In this document: positions 9,065 through 18,660 of the stretch, piece by piece
Position numbering within the stretch: the first letter of the stretch is position 1
How the letters are laid out: each line of letters opens with the position of its first letter
Origin: Symbiodinium natans
Lineage: Eukaryota > Sar > Dinophyceae > Suessiales > Symbiodiniaceae
Direction of reading: 5' to 3'
NCBI GenBank assembly: GCA_905221605.1
Contig: CAJNDS010000032.1
Coordinates: 1-33,500 of the forward strand
DNA: 33,500 bases
Made by a program: the position numbers and the translations under genes
The notes under the pieces: model-generated
The model's input: only the letters and a program-made list of their open reading frames with translations
What the model was told of the DNA's origin: nothing
Databases searched by the model: none

Positions 9065-9245
9065 GAGTGTTTGAGCTTTCGGACATCGGAAATCACGCTG
9101 GCGACGATTTCAGGCTGCTGGATTTCGGGTGCACGCCAGCTGTACCAATAGAATTGAGACGTGCATCCAAATCGTATGCGGATGGCCCAGCGAAACGGAT
9201 CAAAACGGCTTTCGAGACCCAGCCTCCAGATTAGGTGCCGCCACT
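9065..9245 (-). CDS. Trp-rich exon in minus-strand gene
   Basis: Open frame EEWRHLIWRLGLESRFDPF, then FGCTSQFYWYSWRAPEIQQP and VASVISDVRKLKH, ending at a clear donor CACTC|GTAAGC (phase 2). The acceptor is less certain, near aactctgaag. It joins exon 8781-8939 in phase. Confidence 0.55.
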
Positions 9246-9339
9246 CTTCAGAGTTGCCATTGCAAGTTGCCATGAGCCAGGAGCTTCACAAGACTTGTTG
9301 ACAAAGGTATTTTACAAAGGCAATTTAACATGGAGGAGG

Positions 9340-9412
9340 CAGGCGACTCCTGCTCAGCCGTCTTCTGCGCCGTTCTCTCATTGAGTATCTCGCGCTGCCG
9401 CATCTGCAGCAC
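9340..9412 (-). CDS. Probable exon, Gln/Glu-rich helix
   Basis: Acceptor cttctatctgtgcag, then VLQMRQREILNERTAQKTAE in an open frame. The donor is unresolved (GC-type candidates only) and the phase does not fit the preceding exon 9479-9573, so a border or an exon is missing. Confidence 0.4.
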
Positions 9413-9478
9413 CTGCACAGATAGAAGGGTTTGGATGGGCCTGCAGATGGCTGGCGCAGCGTGGCTTCAACGACTTAC

Positions 9479-9573
9479 GGGGAAAGCCCGGTGCCTCGTG
9501 CTTAATGCGCATGCGATCGCCCACGGAGACCATGTTTCGGACAATCTTCCTGGAGAGTTCACACGCCAGCAAA
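9479..9573 (-). CDS. Exon of 95 nt in minus-strand gene
   Basis: Acceptor cttcccctgcgaacag, one base plus 31 codons plus one base, donor CCCC|GTAAGT (perfect consensus). Peptide parts: LLACELSRKIVRNMVSVGDR and MRIKHEAPGFP. The leading base joins exon 9714-9847 to give Ser in frame. Confidence 0.65.
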
Positions 9574-11692
9574 CTGTTCGCAGGGGAAGCACTCAAAAGA
9601 ATGTTTGCATCTTCTTACGTGGCTCCCGAATCAACGCATCTGTCGGGCCCCAGCCCCCATCTCTTGCGCTATGCGGCTATCTGTCTGCCCATTTTCGAAC
9701 CCATTGCGAAGACCTGACCCAACGACAGCCTTCAAGAAGATCCAGCAACTTAAGACTCGATGGGTCTCGATGGAATCCTTCCGCATCTAAGCGTTTCAAC
9801 CTCCCCCGCTGCTTGCAGATCGGCGGCCGTAACTTGTAGACGAAAACCTTGCAGAGCTCTCTATTTCTATCTCTCTGTTGCTCTCTCTCTCTCTCTCTCT
9901 CTCTGTGTTTGTCTCTCATTTTCCTCTCTCTCTCTCTCTCTCTCGCGCTCTCTCGCTCTCTCTCGCTAACTCTCTCGCTCTCTCTCTCTCTCTCTCTGCA
10001 GTAGCAAGCTTGGCAGCGGTGGTTACGGGCCTGGTGTAAGGATCCGCTTTTGTGTTCGCGGATTACAGGACGGTCACCGAGGCATTGAACATCGACTTTA
10101 AAGGCCGATCGATGTCCTTCGATTATGCCCATTTTGTGAAGCCCCTGGGAGCCCTCAGAGAGGCTCGCCGTCAGTCTCTTTCTATGTTTCCTTTCTTTCT
10201 CTTCCTCTTTCTCTTCACCTTTCTCTTCCTCTTTGTCTTCTCTCGCTACCTCTCTTTTTTTCTGCAGGGTATGAAGGGCGCAAGCGCCCTCCGTGCACCC
10301 GGCGCGCCCTGGATGGTTCGAGTCTCCGTGAGACTTCACACTGGACACAGGAGCAGAGACCTTGCAGTCACTCGCGTTCCTCTATTATCCCTCTCCCCCT
10401 CTCTCTCTTTCTCTTGCCAGCCTCGCATTCGAAGAACGGGATGAGGGCTTCTTCACCCTCTTCCCTGGGCCGAGACTCAAATTTGTTGGAGACGGGACTA
10501 AGACTTGAAGATTATCAGGTCCACTCATTTCCAACCTTTGTCATGTTCACGTTTCTGCAATTTCAAGGAAGAGCGGAACAGACGTGGGTACGAGAAACGT
10601 AGAAACGACGGCGTGAGTTGTTGGGCCAAGTTGTTGGGAGACCTTGTTCTGACGATTTCTGAGTTTCCTCAGAGTCCTCGAGGCCTGGCTCTTCTGCGGT
10701 GTCTGGCCCCAAGACCTGGCAACTTCCCAAATCTGAGGCGACCGCTTGAGACAATTGATCATGTTCCTGATGTCAGGATCCCACTTCACGGCCTTCCAGG
10801 ATGACTCCAAGGCACCCGAACCGAGATGAATCATAATGCACCAAGCAAAAGTGGGACTACAAACGGCTACAATATTCTTGCAAGAGCTTCCGAAGCGCCA
10901 GGCCCCGTCCCAAGCAAAGCCCCGGACGAGAACATGTAAGTATGTAGCTGGGACTTTTGAGTTAAGAGTTACCGTAAGGCTCTCAGCAAGTTCCAAGTGG
11001 GGGGGCTGGGGTGTGCCCGAAAACAAAACAAGAACACGTCCTGCCCCAGCAAACAAACATCCACCCAATCTTGCTCCCGGGTGTCGAGCGTCCACCCTCT
11101 CCGGTGCTGGGCATGCCCAACAATGTTCGAGGAGTGGCCATTGCAGGGCAATGTTGGGACAACAAAAACTACATCACATCACCTTCGAACTGTCCCCACC
11201 GCACTCACCAGCGGTCTTCTATTGCCCATTCCCAAGTCTTGTGGACATGTGCACTGACTTTTAGGAGCTTCTTGCACATTGGCAACCGAGTCGGCTCCAT
11301 ATGAGGCGTTTGACAGCCGATTTGTGAAGAAAAATCATGCGGATAGGGAGTACTGGGTTTTGCAATTTGCGTTGCAAGCACTGCCACGCGAATTTAGCGC
11401 ACTGTTCTGCCCAATGCAATCTTCGGCGTCTTGGGGCCTCAAGTCTGCACCACTCGTTCCCCTCCTGGAGTTGAAACAGGTTGAAACTACGGTGCCGTGA
11501 GAGGTGCTCGCAATACGTCCCCAGTGATAAAAAGGACAAGCAGCCACACGCTGTATAAGCTTCCACGCAGTTGAAGCCTATATTTTCCGTTTGCGTTTTG
11601 CCTTCATTGCTGGCAAGAGCAATTCAATGGTGCTTCCTTGCTGACCTTGAAAGGCCTCTGACCATGGCGAACGTTCGGGCTGCTCCCCCATA
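9479..11692 (-). CDS. Gene model: seven phase-matched exons
   Basis: This is the longest unbroken run of matching splice phases in the window. On the minus strand it reads 11692-11602, 11464-11354, 11106-11038, 10792-10643, 10153-10067, 9847-9714 and 9573-9479. Phases after the first exon are 0/0, 0/0, 0/0, 0/0, 0/2 and 2/1, so about 250 codons join in one frame with no stop. The protein is basic and Trp-rich; I recognise no domain. The first exon has an ATG one base after a good acceptor (ccacag|T-ATG), so translation of this unit could begin there, after cis- or trans-splicing. Alternatively it is internal to a longer gene reaching 15.5 kb or beyond. Introns hold the CT tract at 9858-9998 and the pyrimidine-rich stretch at 10180-10266. 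Confidence 0.65.
9714..9847 (-). CDS. Exon of 134 nt in minus-strand gene
   Basis: Acceptor gagctctgcaag, 44 codons plus AG: VFVYKLRPPICKQRGRLKRL, then DAEGFHRDPSSLKLLDLLEG, donor GGGTCAG|GTCTTC. In phase 0 joins exon 10067-10153 as CLGDRP-VFVYKL. Its upstream intron ends in a GA-rich, not pyrimidine-rich, stretch, which is unusual for an acceptor. Confidence 0.65.
9858..9998. repeat. Interrupted (CT)n tract
   Basis: About 140 bases of CT repeats with short G, T and GCT interruptions. On the minus strand it is GA-rich and lies immediately upstream of the acceptor of exon 9714-9847. Confidence 0.95.
10067..10153 (-). CDS. Exon of 87 nt in minus-strand gene
   Basis: Acceptor cgagcctctctgag, 29 codons beginning GSQGLHKMGIIEGHRSAFKV and ending CLGDRP, donor CGTCCT|GTAATC. 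Phase 0/0. Confidence 0.6.
10180..10266. repeat. Pyrimidine-rich TTTCTCTTCC stretch
   Basis: Degenerate T/C sequence (tttctcttcctc units) inside an intron. It is followed at once by gggtATGAAGGGCGC and GCGCCCTCCG, the same kind of motif that follows the TTC tract at 3711. Confidence 0.8.
10643..10792 (-). CDS. Exon of 150 nt in minus-strand gene
   Basis: Acceptor tcatcctggaag, 50 codons: AVKWDPDIRNMINCLKRSPQ, then IWEVARSWGQTPQ and a very basic end LRKLRNRQNK, donor AACAAG|GTCTCC. Phase 0/0. A second open frame exists on the same strand, but only this one matches both neighbours. Confidence 0.6.
11038..11106 (-). CDS. Exon of 69 nt in minus-strand gene
   Basis: Acceptor gggcatgcccag, 23 codons with RRGWTLDTREQDWVDVCLLG, donor GGAC|GTGTTC. 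Phase 0/0; joins 10643-10792 as LLGQD-AVKWDP. Confidence 0.6.
11354..11464 (-). CDS. Exon of 111 nt in minus-strand gene
   Basis: Acceptor ctgtttcaactccag, 37 codons: EGNEWCRLEAPRRRRLHWAE, then AKFAWQCLQRKLQNP, donor CCCA|GTACTC. Phase 0/0. An overlapping plus-strand frame is also open, but it has no matching borders. Confidence 0.6.
11602..11692 (-). CDS. Exon of 91 nt, possible start exon
   Basis: Acceptor ctcgctctccacag, T, then ATG and 29 further codons: MGEQPERSPWSEAFQGQQGS and TIELLLPAMK. GC-type donor ATGAAG|GCAAAA, phase 0 out. The ATG could be a start codon. If it is internal, the preceding exon must end in phase 2, whereas the nearest upstream exons end in phase 0. Confidence 0.5.
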
Positions 11693-11941
11693 CTGTGGAG
11701 AGCGAGGCACAAAAAACATGGAGCAAACCTATCCTCAGTCAGAATCATACGATGGATCAAGATGGGGCCCGACTAAACCTCAAAGCGTGCAAGCGACATG
11801 TACTTCAGTTTCAATCAAGCGCAACGCTGGTTGATTGAGAACTGCAGAGCCCACAAGAGGGAGTCTTGGCATGCTGAAAGGAGAGCGGCATCGAGCAGCA
11901 AATGGCATTAAGGTGATTTGGGCGGCAAGCCCTCAAACCAC

Positions 11942-11977
11942 AAAGGGTCGAACTGGCGGGGCATAAACCTCTGACCT
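11942..11977 (-). CDS. Small candidate exon (36 nt)
   Basis: Strong acceptor ttctgtttcgctttcag, 12 codons RSEVYAPPVRPF, donor CCCTTT|GTGGTT. Phase 0/0. Confidence 0.4.
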
Positions 11978-12081
11978 CTGAAAGCGAAACAGAAACCATG
12001 AATGATCAGCAAGCTGAAGCACAACGGCAACGCTTAAGAAGGGCTTTGGAATGACGATGAAAGACGACGGCTCCAACTGAC

Positions 12082-12174
12082 CAAGTAATCAGCGACATAA
12101 CTTGCAACTTCGATTTTCAGTTCAGTGCCTCCAACCACAAAGGAGCGATATTGCAAGAGAGCAGAATTGCTGAG
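12082..12174 (-). CDS. Candidate exon of 93 nt
   Basis: Acceptor accctccctgccgagag, 31 codons with LLQYRSFVVGGTELKIEVAS and YVADYL, donor TACTTG|GTCAGT. Phase 0/0, compatible with 12283-12378 upstream and 11942-11977 downstream. Confidence 0.45.
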
Positions 12175-12282
12175 CTCTCGGCAGGGAGGGTGGGGAAACA
12201 GTCCAATTTCATCTCTATTCGGGTCGTGATTGCAATGGAGAACTACCACGGGCCCCACAGCTCTCCCTACGGCTTTTCCTAC

Positions 12283-12378
12283 AGCTTTTGGGCGCCGGGC
12301 CCACCGCAAGCATTTGCAAGGTGGTGGCAGCGCCACCCGGAACTTTGGCTTCGGCTCCGGATCCGCTGCCTCCTCCTC
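12283..12378 (-). CDS. Candidate exon of 96 nt
   Basis: Acceptor cttcggttgccag, 32 codons with EEEAADPEPKPKFRVALPPP and RWARRPKA, donor AAAGCT|GTAGGA. Phase 0/0. The open frame continues past the donor, so the 3' border could lie further on. Confidence 0.45.
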
Positions 12379-12639
12379 CTGGCAACCGAAGAATAACACA
12401 AACGCTGATGATCATGATGTGATGATTTTTGACGTGTTCTGTCTCATGATGTCTCATTTTGATCTGTTACATGATGTCCACTGACCAAATACAAGGCCAC
12501 TGTTCCATCTTCGTGCACTGGTCTTTAGCAACGGCTCCAAATGAGACCTTTACTGACAGTCAAACACTGCTGACCGAGCTGAGGCGTTCACACGGGCAGC
12601 GCATTTTGCGCGCGAAATGCTTGCAAGCCATTGGCGCCT

Positions 12640-12728
12640 TGGCAACACGGTCTGCAACCAGGTTCTGACCCAAACCGACGATCTCCCAGAAGCACCCCCC
12701 CCCACTCCTTCATGGCCCCACAGCCATG
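12640..12728 (-). CDS. Candidate exon, donor unresolved
   Basis: Acceptor cttggagctttccag, then HGCGAMKEWGGVL and GDRRFGSEPG in an open frame, phase 0 in. Several weak donors between about 12640 and 12690 are possible. Confidence 0.35.
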
Positions 12729-12896
12729 CTGGAAAGCTCCAAGCTTAATCCGCGAGGCCTCGGGCCGTAGGCGCATGGGTAGCACAAAGCAGGCGCCCCA
12801 CCTCTTGTCCCCTCCATACTACCCACCCCACCAGCCCTAACCCCAACCCCCCCCCCTCACGCCTTGCCTTCTTTGGTGGGTCTTCGCAGCCCTCAC

Positions 12897-12947
12897 CCCC
12901 TCAGCCCTCGACAAAACCTCCACCCCCCAGGAAAGGCCACGGAAGTT
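12897..12947 (-). CDS. Candidate exon of 51 nt
   Basis: Acceptor caaccctactctccag, 17 codons NFRGLSWGVEVLSRAEG, donor GAGGGG|GTGAGG. Phase 0/0; joins 13077-13181 in frame. Confidence 0.5.
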
Positions 12948-13076
12948 CTGGAGAGTAGGGTTGGCTGTGGCATTGGCCTCAATGTCCTCTCGACAGCAAC
13001 CTCGCGGCTGCGCAGGCCGCGGCCGAGGCGGGTCGTGCAGCATTAAAATTACAAAATTTACACTCAACAGCACTAC

Positions 13077-13181
13077 TTGCCGACGGGCATGGCGCCCTCG
13101 AACGGTGCATGAATCTTGTGGCGACATTGGCTCTCCTGCTCTACGAGCCACATATCCTAAACGATTGCCAGGGCACACAGC
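13077..13181 (-). CDS. Candidate exon of 105 nt
   Basis: Acceptor ctacctttttttcaag, 35 codons: AVCPGNRLGYVARRAGEPMS and CTVRGRHARRQ, donor CGGCAA|GTAGTG. Phase 0/0. Confidence 0.55.
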
Positions 13182-13451
13182 CTTGAAAAAAAGGTAGCAA
13201 ATGATCAGCGCGATGAGCAACAGCTGCAAAGCGATGGAGAAAAGAATCAAATCATGGCCTGAGCTCTTGAAGCGTCTCGCCTACTCCGGTAAAACGGCTC
13301 TGTGCTTACAACGTTTGTTACTGCACCCTCCTCGCTGCACCTTTTCCATATCTGCAGCTACGGCGCACAGACTATGTACCACCTTTCATTCTGCCTCAAC
13401 TTCCGGCATCAAACTGAATCCAAGTGGCAGAGCGCGGGCAAAAGTACCACG

Positions 13452-13494
13452 TCTTTCGCGGTCGCCGCGTCCGTGAAGAAATACAACTGGATCC
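13452..13494 (-). CDS. Small candidate exon (43 nt)
   Basis: Acceptor agacagcctcag, then DPVVFLHGRGDRER plus one base, donor AAGAC|GTGGTA. In phase 0 fits exon 13570-13767; out phase 1 does not fit 13077-13181. A frame one base later (IQLYFFTDAATAKD) is also open, so the reading is uncertain. Confidence 0.3.
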
Positions 13495-13569
13495 TGAGGC
13501 TGTCTCATTCTAAGCTGCCGAAGGTCAAAAGGTCAACATCCCCCAACTCCCGCCATGTCAAATACCGAC

Positions 13570-13767
13570 AGCAGCATCAGCTTGGTTGATGCCGGGACTC
13601 ATTTTCGGAGCGGCTGAGAGCAGCTGGGCCATACCCATCCCCTCCCTGCGTTGAGCCGTCCTTTGAAGCACAAATGTTGCTACACTTGGATGATGTTGCT
13701 GATCACTGTCAGCTGGAAACGGGCAATTCACAGCCAAATGTTTCAGGCAATTCACTTGGAAACTCCT
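13570..13767 (-). CDS. Exon of 198 nt in minus-strand gene
   Basis: Acceptor agtttcctgtctcacag, 66 codons: RSFQVNCLKHLAVNCPFPAD, SVATFVLQRTAQRREGMGMA and QLLSAAPKMSPGINQADAA, donor GCTGCT|GTCGGT. Phase 0/0. It is one of the longer clean exons; family unknown. Confidence 0.6.
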
Positions 13768-15509
13768 CTGTGAGACAGGAAACTTCAAGGTTGCAACATG
13801 TTACAGGAGTAAAGCGGAAAACTGAGTGTTGCTGTGGCACGCCGTGATCGGATACATCCGAGACTAAACAACTCCCAGAGCGACATAGAACCCCTGAACG
13901 CGATGCCGCAGACTAGCTCAACATTGTTTCGGCAAGGCTTCTACGTCTCACAGCCAGGCACAGCATCTACTCATTGACAGCAGCGCAGCTCCAACCAGGT
14001 CTCAATCCTTCACACCACAACCGTGAGGACACCAATCTGCAAGCATGCTTAGGTCTTTTTCAGTCTGAGCCGATGTGCCGTTTTCAAGATTGCAGCGGCC
14101 TTGCTTTGAAGCCAACGATGCTCGATCCCTGCAATCTGCTGTACGAGGGATGCTGCTGCCACGAACGGTACCATAATTTCCAGTTGCTAAGAGGGATCTG
14201 CCAGATCACTCAACATGGGCTTGCGGATATACAAAGGTTGCAAGAGCTTGATACCGTCCACTCAGGCCCGAAGCCCCAGCTGCCATTTCAGTTGTAACCT
14301 TGCGCACCGATGATCAGACTCGGAGTCTTGCTCACAAATCTGCCCGTTAGAGCGGCGCGCAGCTGTTCCACTTCATCCGAACAGCGTGGGTCTCCAGCCA
14401 CTCTCCCTGGAGAAGAAAAGAGCATGCAAATAAAGCTGAAGGAAACCTTTCCTAGACAACATAAGGCCAGTTTTCTCCACTCGGCAAACTTTGCTCGTAC
14501 TGCGGCCACCCCTGAACCTCTGTGACTGAAACACGTCCCAACCGGCGAAGGAACAAACAGGCAGAACATGTTGGGTGAGGCAATTGAAACGGAGCTAACA
14601 AATGCTAACACCCTTGAACATGCAGAGGCGTTGCCTTTCAAAAACATGATCAAGTGATCCTGCCTCAGTTGTCGTTGGAAGCTGCAGGTGCCGCCCCTCC
14701 TCAGAAAGCTGTCGGTGTTCGCAATGGGGCCGCCGAAATCCTGCGTCCACATGCTCGACGTGCGTTCCAAAGTTCAGCTTTCGAGGGCATGGAATGATGC
14801 AAATCAAGTAAAAAATTGCAAATGAAGGACGACATGTGACTGGACACTTGCCATTGCCTTGGCATACGTAAAAACCCGTGATGGCGAGCAAAGCTGTCCA
14901 AACTTGTCCAACGAGATATCACAACGCCGGTGAAAGGGGCGTTCTTGCGCGTGAGAACTGAATGGCATCCGAGGCTCAACTCTCCCTCATTTCTGAGGAA
15001 GGACGAATACGCTGCCATCTTCGATGCTCTCACCCTTTGCTGTAGTCCAGGGCTTTCTCCCTCTCTCTCGATTGCTGCAAAGGCCACATGCAACTTCCAG
15101 ACATGGCTGTTGGCCGTTCCGAGGCAACAGTTTTTACGCTTGTAAACGAAGGAGCTGGCCATACAGCATCTCGATGCCATCTATCTGGCCACTGCCTGAG
15201 CATTGCGCGCCGCGTCTTTGTACATGTGTCAACAAACACTTTCTCACCCTTGAACGCTGGCACCCTGAAACACAGAAATTATGTCTGGTGTGAAAACAAT
15301 CACCAACAACTGGCTGAAAATTTGAGAATAATATATATATATATATATATACATGCATATTACATATATATGCATTAAACATGATGTCGTCTCCTTTGCT
15401 TCTGTCACATTTCCTTGTACGCTTTTCCTCTACATCTGCGGCCTGAGTCGCATTTCGGTCGGCCATGCCACAGGTTGCGTGGGCCGCTTCCATTTGCAGC
15501 GAAAAGCCT
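13570..15509 (-). CDS. Gene model: nine exons, mixed GT/GC/GA donors
   Basis: Minus strand, 5' to 3': 15509-15394, 15256-15160, 15138-15034, 14992-14926, 14777-14635, 14519-14452, 14406-14336, 14186-14100 and 13767-13570. Phases chain throughout (2/1, 1/2, 2/2, 2/0, 0/2, 2/1, 1/0, 0/0, 0/0), about 290 codons without a stop, if GC donors are allowed at three places and GA donors at two. GC-AG and GA-AG introns are known from Symbiodinium genomes, so this fits. One intron (14407-14451) is only 45 nt. The second and third exons have an alternative reading with a GT donor at 15165, but that breaks the frame further on. No domain is recognised. Confidence 0.6.
14100..14186 (-). CDS. Exon of 87 nt in minus-strand gene
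   Basis: Acceptor cagatccctcttag, 29 codons: QLEIMVPFVAAASLVQQIAG and IEHRWLQSK, GC-type donor AGCAAG|GCCGCT. Phase 0/0. The frame stays open for 16 further codons (AAAILKTAHRLRLKKT) to a TAA, so this could instead be a 3'-terminal exon. Confidence 0.5.
14336..14406 (-). CDS. Exon of 71 nt in minus-strand gene
   Basis: Acceptor gctcttttcttctccag, GG plus 23 codons: RVAGDPRCSDEVEQLRAALT plus GRF, donor AGATTT|GTGAGC. In phase 1 is completed by the single G left by exon 14452-14519. Both borders are strong. Confidence 0.65.
14452..14519 (-). CDS. Exon of 68 nt with GA donor
   Basis: Acceptor gtgtttcagtcacag, A plus 22 codons (GSGVAAVRAKFAEWRKLALC plus CL) plus G, then GTCTAG|GAAAGG. No GT donor keeps the frame. 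The 45-nt GA-AG intron that results joins the next exon as CCL-G-RVAGDP. Confidence 0.6.
14635..14777 (-). CDS. Exon of 143 nt in minus-strand gene
   Basis: Acceptor catgccctcgaaag, 47 codons plus AG: LNFGTHVEHVDAGFRRPHCE, then HRQLSEEGRHLQLPTTTEAG and SLDHVFE, GC-type donor GAAAG|GCAACG. In phase 0 and out phase 2 match both neighbours. Confidence 0.55.
14926..14992 (-). CDS. Exon of 67 nt in minus-strand gene
   Basis: Acceptor attcgtccttcctcag, A plus 22 codons: NEGELSLGCHSVLTRKNAPF plus TG, donor ACCGGC|GTTGTG. In phase 2, out phase 0. Confidence 0.6.
15034..15138 (-). CDS. Exon of 105 nt, two possible frames
   Basis: Acceptor ctccttcgtttacaag, donor CAAAGG|GTGAGA. Two frames are open throughout: VKTVASERPTAMSGS... 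(in 2, out 2) and RKNCCLGTANSHVWK... (0/0). Only the first matches the next exon at 14926-14992, so I prefer it. Confidence 0.5.
15160..15256 (-). CDS. Exon of 97 nt in minus-strand gene
   Basis: Acceptor tttcagggtgccag, CG plus 31 codons: FKGEKVFVDTCTKTRRAMLR and QWPDRWHRDAV. The donor is GTATG|GCCAGC (GC type, phase 2) or GCT|GTATGG five bases earlier (phase 0). A second acceptor lies 8 bases upstream. Confidence 0.5.
15329..15351. repeat. (AT)n microsatellite
   Basis: About 11 AT units, followed by an acatgcatattacatatatatgcat stretch rich in inverted symmetry. It lies in an intron. Confidence 0.95.
15394..15509 (-). CDS. Exon of 116 nt in minus-strand gene
   Basis: Acceptor gaacatgttcag, A plus 38 codons plus G: GFSLQMEAAHATCGMADRNA and TQAADVEEKRTRKCDRSK, GA-type donor GCAAAG|GAGACG. 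The out phase joins FKGEKV of the next exon through a shared Ala codon. Confidence 0.55.
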
Positions 15510-15821
15510 CTGAACATGTTCGAATGCCACACAGACTGTTCGCAGGCTAAAGCAGCTAAGCATTGCTCAGCACCCTTATGCCGCTATTGCAAGATGCGTA
15601 AGAGACGGAGAAAGCTTCCGAAGCCTCGCATGTTGACGCTAACTAACACACCCGTCCAGCCAAACTAGTTGACAACATCGGGGAATGTCGCTGACACCGT
15701 CCATTTGCTGCCTCTTTAACAACATACAGCAACTACCAGCTGGGAAATAAAGCAACGTTCACCAAGCAAGATACCCATGATCACAACGACAACGACAGAG
15801 ACGACGACAACGAGAATTCAC

Positions 15822-15943
15822 GGCGTAGTCAGCTAAGAGGCTCCATGGCATCCAACTTGTCGCCAGGCATGGCGCGGACCAAACGTCAGTAAAGTGATTG
15901 GAATATTCCGGCACTAAATCCGTTAGCGGATGCTCACCGCATG
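15822..15943 (-). CDS. Exon of 122 nt in minus-strand gene
   Basis: Acceptor ccgcatgcggcag, CA plus 40 codons: CGEHPLTDLVPEYSNHFTDV and WSAPCLATSWMPWSLLADYA, donor TACGCC|GTGAAT. In phase 1 matches exon 16099-16138. Confidence 0.6.
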
Positions 15944-16022
15944 CTGCCGCATGCGGCAATCCACGGTTTGGCAATGGTCTGCTGCATGATGGCCAAGCAA
16001 ACACAATCTGTCGATGGAATGA

Positions 16023-17460
<1,438 letters not shown>

Positions 17461-17536
17461 TAGGTTTTTTAACACCTAGATTTCTTGTCACAGATAGTTG
17501 CAGCATAGGGCGGAGGCCTCTTCGTGTTAGTCTTAC

Positions 17537-17641
17537 CTGGCAGGAACACTTTGGTTTTCTGTTGGAAAAGTGCCTGGAACAACCGGCAGGAACAAGCCTG
17601 TTCTTCCTTAGAGTGCCGAATGCAACGGACATCTGTTCTAT
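17537..17641 (-). CDS. Exon of 105 nt in minus-strand gene
   Basis: Possible acceptor gtgctgcgcaag, 35 codons: IEQMSVAFGTLRKNRLVPAG and CSRHFSNRKPKCSCQ, donor TGCCAG|GTAAGA (near-perfect consensus). Phase 0/0. Confidence 0.55.
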
Positions 17642-17949
17642 CTTGCGCAGCACGATGGCCTAATTATGTCTGGCCTTCTAAAGATCTTTGAGGCATTAGC
17701 TGGCCTTTAGAAAATTTTTAGGCAGCTGGAGAGGCCGACCTCAGTTTAAGAAGCTTACTCCGTCGGTTTGCTGGTGTCGGTGGGTGGAGGTCCGGCTGGT
17801 TTACCCGTTGTCACGTGTTTTCGACAACGAACTCTTGGGTACCTGTTGGACCCAGGACAACCTGCCTTATGGTGGGAGCTTGCATAAGTTTAAGTTTAAT
17901 GTTAGAGATCGGCTTGTGAGGCCGTAAACAAGCAGGGTGTCTCAAACTA

Positions 17950-18520
17950 CTGCAGGCCCAGACGTGATTAGGCCCCGCAAGCGGCTGCCGGAACCTTTGC
18001 CAGAAGGCCCAGAAGGTATGTGAGAAACTGCTGCTTCAACCTTCTCCAGCAGGCCCAGAAGTGGTTAGGCCTAACACTTAAACCTGCTTAAAGTGTTCTC
18101 CACAAAAATCGGCCGCTGCGCGGGGCTCTGAGTTATAAGGCCCCTTGACTCTCACACTTGACGCGCGGTTGGCTGCAGACCGTTAAGCAGCCTTGGGGGC
18201 CTTAAAATGCTCCGAGCTCCGCGCTGCGTGCGGCCTGATGCTTGCCCTGCCGGGGGAGACCGTGAGCGAACCTGTGTAGTTGTTCTACCGTGTGAGTCCT
18301 GCCTCATCAAAAAACTCGCGCCAATCCGGCAAGTTTGGGTTGTCTGGCAAGGGGGCGGTACACGGTAGCTGTAAAAAGCGCAGCTATGCTGTTGAATCTG
18401 TTGAACGCCGCCTGTTCTTTGCGCAAACTGCTGAAACCTTCTCTGGAAGGCCCAGAAGCGATCAGGTCTCTCTAACTGCTGCCTAAAACTTTCCCGGGAG
18501 GCCCAGCAGTGTTTCAGCCT
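17950..18520 (-). repeat. Diverged coding-like repeats, WA...QQ motif
   Basis: The plus-strand word ggcccag(a/c)ag recurs at about 17957, 18007, 18051, 18449 and 18499 in units of about 50 bases. On the minus strand these read as related peptides: HCWASRESFRQQ, RFWAFQRRFQQ and HFWACWRRLKQQ. This suggests short diverged repeats in a protein, or a transposed repeat that happens to be open. Confidence 0.45.
18084..18127 (-). CDS. Candidate exon SPAQRPIF, copy 1 (44 nt)
   Basis: Acceptor ccttataactcag, 14 codons SPAQRPIFVENTLS plus AG, donor AGCAG|GTTTAA. The first 25 bases recur at 18638-18660 just after another acceptor, giving PAQRPIFETAQ there. Confidence 0.4.
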
Positions 18521-18580
18521 TCGGAGGCTTCCAGGCGCTACGTCACCAAGAAGCGTGCCAAGCCGATAGGCTCCCGGCAC

Positions 18581-18660
18581 CTGGGAAGCACATGAGCCAA
18601 GTGCCAGCCAGCAGCCTTTGGGGCTCTTGCGCCGTCTCAAAAATCGGCCGCTGCGCGGGG
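18581..18660 (-). CDS. Candidate exon PAQRPIF, copy 2 (80 nt)
   Basis: Acceptor gccatatttttacag, one base plus 26 codons: PAQRPIFETAQEPQRLLAGT plus WLMCFP, donor TCCCAG|GTGCCG. It shares its 5' end with 18084-18127, so these look like duplicated exon starts with different 3' halves. A second frame is open. Confidence 0.45.

Noticed and set aside
9677-10348. 223-codon minus-strand frame with Arg/Glu repeats
   Set aside because: The repetitive middle is the GA tract. Only its two ends (exons 9714-9847 and 10067-10153) look coding, and they splice together in frame without it.
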